From: 2-02-FULL-55-14 sp964473365
GTDB taxonomy: Bacteria; Bacteroidota; Ignavibacteria; UBA10030
Length of the DNA: 64,000 bases
Assembly (NCBI GenBank): GCA_964473365.1
Contig: CAYYOV010000008.1
Coordinates: forward strand, 1-64,000
Reading direction: 5' to 3'
Shown: in pieces, positions 51,381 to 57,580 of the stretch
Layout: the number at the start of each line of letters is the position of its first letter
How positions within the stretch are numbered: position 1 is the first letter of the stretch
Notes under the pieces: model-generated
Database searches by the model: none
What the model saw: only the letters and a program-made list of their open reading frames with translations
Told to the model about the DNA's origin: nothing
Made by a program: the position numbers and the translations under genes

Positions 51381-52016
51381 ATGTTCACTGGACTCGTAGA
51401 AGAGACCGGCCGCGTACGTCGTCTCGACCGTCGTCGGGGTGGCGTGACCTTTGAATTCGAGGGTAGGATAACGCTCAAGAGACTGGCGATCGACCACAGT
51501 ATTGCGGTCAACGGAGTCTGTCTGACCGTCGTGAAGCGAACGCGGGGTGGATTCGTCGTACAAGCGGTTGAGGAGACACTTCGGAAGACGACGTTGGGCG
51601 AGCTTCGGTTGGGTGATCTCGTGAACCTCGAACGGCCCTTGTTACCCAATACCAGGCTGGGGGGGCACTTCGTGCTGGGCCACGTCGACGGACTAGGTAA
51701 GGTCCTCTCCAAAGAGGTTCGCGGAACCAGCTGGCATTTCTGGGTCCGGGTTCCGAAATCCTTCAGGCAACACCTGATCCCCGTCGGTTCTATCGCAGTT
51801 GATGGCATCAGCCTTACCATGGCTGAGGTTCGCCATGATGCCTTCGCCGTGTCGATCATTCCGCATACGATGGAGGTGACGACGGTTGACAGGTGGAAGC
51901 CGGGCGTGAAAGTGAACCTGGAATTCGACGTTTTGGGAAAGTTCGTGGAACGATTTCTAGAGGTGAGGGCCAGGCGTACTCCATCGAGGGGCCACAGGAA
52001 AGGCCGCCGTGGCTAG
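51381..52016 (+). CDS. ribE: Riboflavin synthase alpha subunit
   Basis: This 211-residue protein has two lumazine-binding barrels beginning MFTGLVEETG; the first has AVNGVCLTVV and GGHFVLGHVDG, the second AVDGISLTMAEV and SIIPHTMEVTT. It dismutates 6,7-dimethyl-8-ribityllumazine. ATG 51381 is the canonical start. The C-terminal extension (RARRTPSRGHRKGRRG) is basic and unusual. It is likely the last gene of the xseA operon. Confidence 0.96.
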   Translation: MFTGLVEETGRVRRLDRRRGGVTFEFEGRITLKRLAIDHSIAVNGVCLTVVKRTRGGFVVQAVEETLRKTTLGELRLGDLVNLERPLLPNTRLGGHFVLGHVDGLGKVLSKEVRGTSWHFWVRVPKSFRQHLIPVGSIAVDGISLTMAEVRHDAFAVSIIPHTMEVTTVDRWKPGVKVNLEFDVLGKFVERFLEVRARRTPSRGHRKGRRG

Positions 52017-52030
52017 GAGCCTTTGGCTGT

Positions 52031-52087
52031 TTGCATTCTAGCGTTTTTTGCGTATCTTATATCCCCCGCATGTGCGGGATTTTTATT
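52031..52087 (+). promoter_or_regulatory. secG promoter with leader hairpin
   Basis: -35 TTGCAT (52031-52036), 16 bp, -10 TATCTT (52053-52058). Then CCCGC ATGT GCGGG (52065-52078) is followed by ATTTTTATT, a terminator-like hairpin at the 5' end of the transcript. Confidence 0.6.
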
Positions 52088-52099
52088 GCCCGAGGCGAT

Positions 52100-52426
52100 A
52101 TGTATACGTTCGCGATCATTGTTGAGGTCCTCGTAGCGGTCCTGCTGACCATCGTCGTGCTGATGCAATCCAGCAAAGGCGGCGGCCTGGCCGGCGCTTT
52201 CGGTTCCGGTAACGTCGGAGCAGTGTTCGGCGTGCGGCGGACCTCGGATTTTCTGGTGAAGGCGACTCAGGTGCTGGCGACGGTGTTCATTGTGCTTGCC
52301 CTGGTCATCAACATGTGGCTGCTTCCGCGAGGCGGGGCTGCACGCGAAAGCGTGATCCAGCAGTCGGTCCCGGCCCCGGCATCGTTGCCGCCTTCTTCGA
52401 CTCCGGCCGCAGCTCCGAATCAGTAA
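52100..52426 (+). CDS. secG: Preprotein translocase subunit SecG
   Basis: This 108-residue protein has two membrane helices (FAIIVEVLVAVLLTIVVLM; ATVFIVLALVINMWLL) separated by the conserved loop QSSKGGGLAGAFGSGN. A Pro/Ala/Ser tail follows. It forms SecYEG in the inner membrane. ATG 52100 was chosen; the frame upstream covers the leader hairpin. Confidence 0.96.
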   Translation: MYTFAIIVEVLVAVLLTIVVLMQSSKGGGLAGAFGSGNVGAVFGVRRTSDFLVKATQVLATVFIVLALVINMWLLPRGGAARESVIQQSVPAPASLPPSSTPAAAPNQ

Positions 52427-52581
52427 GAAGTGGTTAGCTGGATGAAGGTGTATGAAGTAAGAAGTAGGAAGTAGGGTGAAGAAGCGTATCGCGTCGTGCA
52501 TCTTCCTGCTTGCGATTTCTTACTCATGCGTCCCCATTCTTCACCTCTCGACAAGCACGGGGTGGACGATGTGGTGATAAC

Positions 52582-52654
52582 GCACCCATGGCTCAATTGG
52601 TAGAGCAACTGACTCTTAATCAGTGGGTTCCAGGTTCGAGTCCTGGTGGGTGCA
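52582..52654 (+). tRNA. tRNA-Lys(CTT)
   Basis: Class I tRNA with acceptor GCACCCA/TGGGTGC, discriminator A, D arm GGCTCAATTGGTAGAGC, anticodon stem ACTGA/TCAGT with loop CTCTTAA (anticodon CTT), and T arm CCAGG/CCTGG with TTCGAGT. CCA is not encoded. Its 3' half is duplicated downstream (see repeats). Confidence 0.97.
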
Positions 52655-52693
52655 CAAACAGTAGTCAGTAGGCAGATGTCAGTAGTCAGACCG

Positions 52694-52726
52694 AAGCCCG
52701 GGCACATGCTCGGGCTTTTGTTTTTG
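52694..52726 (+). terminator. Terminator of tRNA-Lys
   Basis: AAGCCCGGGC, loop ACAT, GCTCGGGCTT (one G-U pair), followed by TTGTTTTTG: a 10-bp stem with a U-rich tail, 40 bases after the tRNA. Confidence 0.9.
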
Positions 52727-52748
52727 TTCGCTTTGCTGGTGAAGTCAG

Positions 52749-52792
52749 TCCTGCCTGCCCGCCGTAACGAAGTGAAGGCGGGGTGGGTGCAC
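52749..52792 (+). repeat. tRNA-Lys 3'-end copy A, interrupted by a palindrome
   Basis: TCCT and GGTGGGTGCAC reproduce the 3' end of tRNA-Lys but are split by an insert of about 30 bases with inverted CCCGCC/GGCGGG arms (52758-52782) around GTAACGAAGTGAA. A terminator follows at 52832. Confidence 0.75.
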
Positions 52793-52802
52793 CCTAGAGT
52801 AG

Positions 52803-53204
52803 TCAGTTGACAGAATTAAGTCTGCAGACAGAAGCCCGGATATATTCCGGGCTTTCGTTTTTCATGAGGGCCAGGCCTCGATTGTTGACGTAGGACTTCA
52901 GTCGGGATGTAAACAGTGCCATCCTCAGACTGTCCAACATCATCGGCTCCGTAACGAAGATATGCCGGGGACCATATCCGAAAACGACCCAATAATGCCG
53001 CCCATTCCCGATGGTCATCAACACCGGCGAGCCACTGTCGATGGCAGTCTTCAGGTCTTGAATCCGTATCTCTGTCTTTTCAGAAGCTGACAGTCGTCTC
53101 GCCCTGATCACACGTTTAAGGTCCTGTAGAGTTGTTTTCCAGAAGTCCGTTCCGAGCTGTTTGGCCACCGAATTCTCTTGTGTATGATGCAGCCGCCAGG
53201 TAGA
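52803..53204 (-). pseudogene. Truncated C39-like papain-fold peptidase
   Basis: The open frame (121 codons from GTG 53168) keeps the C-terminal half of a C39-type domain: AKQLGTDFWKTTLQDLKRVI, IDSGSPVLMTIGNGRHYWVV with the catalytic His, and IFVTEP with a candidate third residue. In-frame sequence continues 12 codons upstream (HTQENS) to a stop, but the part with the catalytic Cys (Q-DCG-type) is missing. I read it as a 5'-deleted remnant at the border of the tRNA-Lys accessory block. Its last codons overlap the second terminator. Confidence 0.6.
52832..52862 (+). terminator. Second terminator downstream of tRNA-Lys copy A
   Basis: AAGCCCGGA, loop TATAT, TCCGGGCTT followed by TCGTTTTT: 9-bp stem with U tail in the plus direction. 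Its arm resembles the tRNA-Lys terminator (AAGCCCG), as if the tRNA end and terminator were duplicated together. Confidence 0.85.
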
Positions 53205-53654
53205 TTAGAATTCACGAGAGAGATACATGCATACCCTTTTGCGGTATCTGCTTTCCTGTGTGCTGATCGTCTTACCCTGATGCCAGGGTTGAGCGCAGCT
53301 GATCCCGACCTTCGAAATACATCTCTCTCATTTCCTCTCCCCATTTCCGAATCACGGGATGCCGACACTTCGGCTATGATCGCCAAGTTGCTGGAGTGGT
53401 GGTTCCCATCCACACCGACCTTCGTACAGTTCCAGCAACCGGATTCGTTCGAGCAGCAGACGAACGAAGCTACGCCTCCACCGGCAACACTTGTGCCGGG
53501 ACTTCTGCTCTTTACCGTCCGCTGATTCTCAGAGACGTAAAGCCATTTCTTGAAATCGCATGTACGGGCATGTGATGAGCAGTCTGATGTTCATCTGATG
53601 TATGACCGCAACGATTGTATCAGACTCATACCTTTTTACAGAAGGATGGTTGTT
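53205..53654. other. Gene-poor interval in accessory block
   Basis: Of about 450 bases, a 115-codon plus-strand frame (53178-53525) has no recognisable domain or ribosome-binding site and overlaps the antisense peptidase remnant, so I do not call it. The sequence is more AT-rich towards the following gene. Confidence 0.4.
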
Positions 53655-55268
53655 ATGAAACAGACACTGGTTCTTGGATCTGCAGTAATGCTCCTTGTAG
53701 TACTTTCTGGGTATCTCATTGCTCAAAACAACCCACAGGGGATTATTACAAGTCGATTGGGTTCAGAGAGGATACAGCTTCATCAACAGATGATCGGACA
53801 AACCGAAGGTCAAAACCATCAGAGTGCGCGGCAGTCATTCTTTCAAGGCCTCCTGACGGAGGATGTCATGATGCAGTTTGTGAATGTGCAGAATAAGAAG
53901 TTGAATGCAAGTCCATTCACTGGAACTGCTTACTCTGAATCACTGATATATGGAATTGATACGGCAATGGTTTTCAGCATATACGATACTACAAGGATTG
54001 TCTATTCGTATAACGAGCTGGGAAAACTAACAGACATCTCAGGTCAACGCTGGGGGAACAACCAGTGGGTAAACGATTTACGATATCATCGCACCTACGA
54101 CATCGATGGCAATGTGTTGACGATACTGATCGAATATTGGTCAACCAATCAGTGGATGAATGATTCTCGTTGGACCTATACCTATGATGCAAACGCAAAA
54201 CCGTTAACAGCTGTGTATGAGAGCTGGCCAAGTGATCAATGGGTGAAACAATTTCAAATTGTTCTTATCTACGATGACAATGGAAATCTGTTGGTAAAGT
54301 CCGAACAACCCTGGGATAATAATCAGTGGTCAAATGGTCTTCGAGATACCTACACCTATGATGGCAATGGAAATCGGCTGACACATTTGTTTCAAAGCTG
54401 GTTTAACAATCAGTGGAATAATAACAACCGATTTACGTTGACTTACGACGGCAGCGGGAATCAGCTGACGGATATAGATGACAATTGGATGAATGACCAG
54501 TGGGCAACCGGTGGCCGCCGAACCAAGACCTACGATGCGAACGGGAACCAATTGACATATGTCTATGAATCATGGACAGATAATCAATGGCTGAAACGGT
54601 ACCACTATATCTCAAGCTATGATGCAAGCGGAAATATCCTGACATATGTGGGCGGTCCATGGGATAACAGCCAATGGGTGGACCTCGAACGCAATACCTT
54701 CACATACGATGCGAACGGCGATCTGTTGACAAATGTGTATGAAACACGCTCAAACGATCAGTGGGCGAATAGTGCGAGATCCACATATCAATATTCTCAA
54801 AAGTCACTGTGGTCGACAGCTCAGTACGAAAGTTGGGACGGTTCCTCCTGGCAAACCACATCAAATCAACCTTTTCACCTCACAATCAGCAAAGACCTGA
54901 CGTATAGTTTTACTGGTTACAAAATTAGTCTAACGTATGCATCTCTGGTTACAGATGTAAGCGGGAGCGAGGGAACAATTCCAGTTGAATACTCTCTCTC
55001 GCAAAACTACCCCAATCCATTCAACCCGTCTACAACACTCCGATATGGGTTCCCGGTCAGAAGCACTGTCACCTTGACCGTATTCAACACGCTGGGACAG
55101 ACAATAACACAGTTCGAAAATCAAGAGGTCGAGGCTGGGGTTTACGAACAATCGTTCAATGCCTCACACCTGCCTTCGGGCCTCTACTTCTACCGCATGG
55201 AGGCGGCTTCAGTGGAAGATCCGGAGAAGGTATTTGTGCAGACGAGGAAGATGGTATTATTGAAATAA
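53655..55268 (+). CDS. Secreted YD-like repeat protein with T9SS sorting domain
   Basis: This 537-residue protein has a signal peptide (MKQTLVLGSAVMLLVVLSGY). About nine to ten tandem units of roughly 32 residues follow, patterned YTYDANGNxLT then ESW and NQW (TYTYDGNGNRLTHLFQSW, KTYDANGNQLTYVYESW). It ends in a type A T9SS domain (NYPNPFNPSTTLRYGF, GLYFYRME). ATG 53655 has AGAAGGA upstream. Base composition is clearly more AT-rich than the neighbours, suggesting transfer. Probably a surface-exposed, carbohydrate- or self-binding fibre. Confidence 0.88.
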   Translation: MKQTLVLGSAVMLLVVLSGYLIAQNNPQGIITSRLGSERIQLHQQMIGQTEGQNHQSARQSFFQGLLTEDVMMQFVNVQNKKLNASPFTGTAYSESLIYGIDTAMVFSIYDTTRIVYSYNELGKLTDISGQRWGNNQWVNDLRYHRTYDIDGNVLTILIEYWSTNQWMNDSRWTYTYDANAKPLTAVYESWPSDQWVKQFQIVLIYDDNGNLLVKSEQPWDNNQWSNGLRDTYTYDGNGNRLTHLFQSWFNNQWNNNNRFTLTYDGSGNQLTDIDDNWMNDQWATGGRRTKTYDANGNQLTYVYESWTDNQWLKRYHYISSYDASGNILTYVGGPWDNSQWVDLERNTFTYDANGDLLTNVYETRSNDQWANSARSTYQYSQKSLWSTAQYESWDGSSWQTTSNQPFHLTISKDLTYSFTGYKISLTYASLVTDVSGSEGTIPVEYSLSQNYPNPFNPSTTLRYGFPVRSTVTLTVFNTLGQTITQFENQEVEAGVYEQSFNASHLPSGLYFYRMEAASVEDPEKVFVQTRKMVLLK

Positions 55269-55291
55269 GCCGTAGAATCATGGGCTCGTAT

Positions 55292-55326
55292 CAAACGCTC
55301 AGTTCCACCAACTGGGCGTTTTGTTT
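55292..55326 (+). terminator. Terminator after the YD-like repeat gene
   Basis: AAACGCTCAGTT, loop CCACC, AACTGGGCGTTT, then TGTTTTG: a 12-bp stem with one G-U pair and a U-rich tail, 24 bases after the stop codon. Confidence 0.9.
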
Positions 55327-55692
55327 TGCTGTAGACACTCCTCTGAAAGTCGTCCTGTCGATCACCTACCGCGTTCCCTGGAATCAATCCAGCCGAGGGG
55401 CTTGACTCACCCCCGTTGGACGTGAATCTACCACCACCGAGCGAATTGTCTAGTACCAATCGGAGCGGCGAGATGAAGATGCGCCGGTGTCTTCGGTACT
55501 TCGATGCACCTTCCTGACCTTTATGAAATCTCGATGGTATCTCAATCCCGCCCTTTGCTCACGCGACGGAGAGGGTAGGGATGTTGTTACAGATCACTGA
55601 TAAATCTGTAGAGTGACGTCACCCATTTGGCGGTCGTGTAGCGCGGGACTGAACGTTGTGGCGATAGGGTTTCGAATTCGGCAGGTCTGCGG
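55327..55692. other. Non-coding interval before tRNA-Lys remnant
   Basis: No frame, RNA or terminator was recognised in these 366 bases. They separate the T9SS gene terminator from the tRNA-Lys-derived repeat. Confidence 0.4.
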
Positions 55693-55766
55693 GACTCTTA
55701 GTCAGTGGGTTCCAGGTTCGAGTCCTACCTGCCCGCCGAAATGAAGTAGAGGCGGGGTGGGTGCAC
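55693..55766 (+). repeat. tRNA-Lys 3'-half remnant (copy B) interrupted by a palindrome
   Basis: 55693-55726 matches tRNA-Lys positions 52611-52644 (anticodon arm to T arm) at 33 of 34 bases. The remainder of the tRNA end, GGTGGGTGCAC, follows only after an insert with CCCGCC/GGCGGG arms around GAAATGAAGTAGA. The 5' half of the tRNA is absent, so it is a pseudo-tRNA or attachment-site-like duplication, not a gene. Confidence 0.85.
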
Positions 55767-55772
55767 AGAGAG

Positions 55773-55806
55773 ACCCCGAATTAGGTAAGGATTCGGGGTT
55801 TTGCTT
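55773..55806 (+). terminator. Terminator after tRNA-Lys copy B
   Basis: ACCCCGAAT, loop TAGGTAAGG, ATTCGGGGT followed by TTTGCTTT. Like the intact tRNA and copy A, this tRNA-derived end is followed at once by an intrinsic terminator. Confidence 0.85.
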
Positions 55807-55929
55807 TCCACTCCGTCTGTGGTGACACTGCTGCCGGCAAACTGTGTGGCCGACTCTGTAGTACCACTGCACACGATTGTTTGGAAGGAGTTTCAGTCGC
55901 TGAAGAACATGCGGTGTCCAAGAAACAGA

Positions 55930-55959
55930 AGAGCCGACCATCTCTGGCCGGCTCTTTTG
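55930..55959. terminator. Terminator of the NmrA-like gene
   Basis: AGAGCCGACC, loop ATCTCT, GGCCGGCTCT (one mismatch), with T-rich flanks on the plus side (TTTTGTG) and, for the minus strand, TCTGTTTCTT. It lies 24 bases past the stop of the minus-strand gene. Confidence 0.8.
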
Positions 55960-55983
55960 TGTGCTCTTGCGATTCGGCGAATG

Positions 55984-56841
55984 CTACCAACTCATCTTCT
56001 TCGCCCATTCGACAAACGGCGTTGGCCGAATGCCTGCCTCTTGTGATGTTTCGCCGATCTTCGCGCTGTAGCCCTTCTTGTCAAACCACTCCATCATGAG
56101 CGCGAAATCCTCGCTCATCTTCCGAACGTCCTCGATCGGGACGCGAAAGAACCCGACCTCTTTCCCTTTGGCGTCTGAAATGACCTTTGCAATCTCGGGC
56201 ATTGTCAGGCTATCGCCTGCGATGTCGACCTCCCGCCCGTTGAGTGCCGCTGCGTTGTCGAATGCCCATGCGCCGTACTTGCCGATGTCCTCAACAGCGA
56301 TCATCTGCAGCTTGGTTTCGGGCTTCAAGGGGACGGCAACATTCCCCTGGTCAATCGCAGGTTTGAACCACGCAGATGCCCAGTTCTCGAAGAAGAACGC
56401 TGGACGAAGAATGACATAGGAGGGGAACCCCAGGCTTCGTATCGTCTCTTCGACTCGGAACTTGTTGTCAAAGTGGGGAATACCGGTCTTTTCGTGCGCC
56501 GAACCGACGGAGGTGTACACGAAATGCTGAACTCCTGCTTCTTTGGCGATCCGTGCGAATCGTTTTCCCTGCTCTTCTTCTCCTTGAACACCGGCTTCCC
56601 AAGTGTTCTGGACCGCAAACGCGCCCCATACACCGGTTACCGCGGCTCTGAGTGACGCCTCGTTATTGAGGTCTCCCTGAACGATCTGGGCGCCCAGTGT
56701 CGTGAGTTGTTTGGCGTTGTGCGAGTCCGGATTTCGGGTCATCGCCTTCACGGTGTATCCTTTCTTCAGGAGCTCTCGTGCAACTGCTCCGCCTTGCTGG
56801 CCTGTGGCGCCGGTGATCAGGACTGTCTTTGATTCTGGCAT
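55984..56841 (-). CDS. NmrA-like NAD(P)-binding oxidoreductase/regulator
   Basis: This 285-residue atypical SDR begins MPESKTVLITGATGQQGGAV with Rossmann motif GATGQQGG, then AMTRNPDSHNAK, VQGDLNNEASL, YTSVGSAHEKTGIPHFDNK and ILRPAFFFENWA. NmrA/HSCARG-type proteins bind NAD(P) and sense redox state or act as reductases. ATG 56841 has GGGAAG upstream; the longer frame lies in the leader. It forms a block of its own between tRNA-Lys-derived repeats and has its own promoter and terminator. Confidence 0.9.
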   Translation of the reverse strand: MPESKTVLITGATGQQGGAVARELLKKGYTVKAMTRNPDSHNAKQLTTLGAQIVQGDLNNEASLRAAVTGVWGAFAVQNTWEAGVQGEEEQGKRFARIAKEAGVQHFVYTSVGSAHEKTGIPHFDNKFRVEETIRSLGFPSYVILRPAFFFENWASAWFKPAIDQGNVAVPLKPETKLQMIAVEDIGKYGAWAFDNAAALNGREVDIAGDSLTMPEIAKVISDAKGKEVGFFRVPIEDVRKMSEDFALMMEWFDKKGYSAKIGETSQEAGIRPTPFVEWAKKMSW

Positions 56842-56934
56842 ACGTCTTCCCTTCGCTGATGAGTGTTGTAATGATGGGTGCGGGAACGGTACGAGCACCT
56901 TGCCCGAACCGGCATTCCGACATGTGAATAGTTC

Positions 56935-56964
56935 AAATTTAAACGATAATACTTTAAATTTCAA
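56935..56964 (-). promoter_or_regulatory. Promoter of the NmrA-like gene with overlapping inverted repeat
   Basis: Minus strand: -35 TTGAAA (56959-56964), 17 bp, -10 TAAATT (56936-56941). A perfect 9-bp inverted repeat AAATTTAAA / TTTAAATTT (56935-56943 and 56953-56961) covers both elements, so it could be an operator. The leader would be about 90 bases. Confidence 0.65.
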
Positions 56965-57358
56965 TAGATATATTCCGAAAGTAGCCCAAATCGGGCATCA
57001 TCAGCGACCCGTTCTTCTTACGGATCGGAGCTCTGGAGCTGGGAACGCAACCCGAGGGACGAGAGGCGCAGATGATTCGGGAAATCATGGGGATCGCCGT
57101 ATTCAGGAGGATTATGCCTCTTCGTGACGTGAAGTACCGAAGAAACGCCGATATGACGAACTTTTGCCGGAGGGTGTGCATCTCCACAGGGGCGTTCTCG
57201 CGGCACGACAACGTGACGGTCGAAACCATCACGCATGGCAAGCAGTACTGCGCCCAAGCTTTGGGTGGGGCGGAGGTGGTTCGATGTAGGGAGCAAGACA
57301 GAAGCGTGCGGAGGGCGGGAGCCTTGCAGTTCACTCCTGAATAGACTGGCGAAATCAC
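56965..57358. other. Interval without recognised genes
   Basis: Small frames exist on both strands (for example 57072-57344 plus, 56954-57358 minus), but none has a recognisable domain, a good ribosome-binding site or a signal peptide. The base composition is mixed, so degraded coding sequence is possible. Confidence 0.4.
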
Positions 57359-57406
57359 TCCTACCTGCCCGACGAAGCCGGGTGAGCGAGCGTGCGGCTA
57401 GTGCAC
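57359..57406 (+). repeat. tRNA-Lys-tail-like repeat, copy C (weak)
   Basis: TCCTACCTGCCCG (57359-57371) is identical to the start of the insert junction in copy B, and GTGCAC ends the unit at 57406. The middle differs (CCCG/CGGG arms around ACGAAGC). No clear terminator follows. Confidence 0.5.
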
Positions 57407-57580
57407 AAGACGAACAGGCTCTTTCCAAAGGGGGGTCGCTATCCTCTTGGGCTTCAGCATCTGGCCGCTCCCCTATGGGAGATAAGGATGGAAAGTGGGT
57501 GCGCGAATCTCTATTGCATTTCCGGACTCGGCAGCCTACGTTCTCGAATCCCTTGACAAGCCTAACTGTGGAGATCCAAC

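Noticed and set aside
53178..53525. 115-codon plus-strand frame
   Set aside because: No domain, signal peptide or ribosome-binding site, and it overlaps the peptidase remnant on the other strand.
52749..55766. Integron attC-like sites
   Set aside because: The palindromes lack the RYYYAAC/GTTRRRY boxes and no integron integrase is in the window; the tRNA-tail reading fits better.
57072..57344. 90-codon plus-strand frame and the antisense 56954-57358 frame
   Set aside because: Neither shows a family pattern or a credible start; called non-coding with low certainty.
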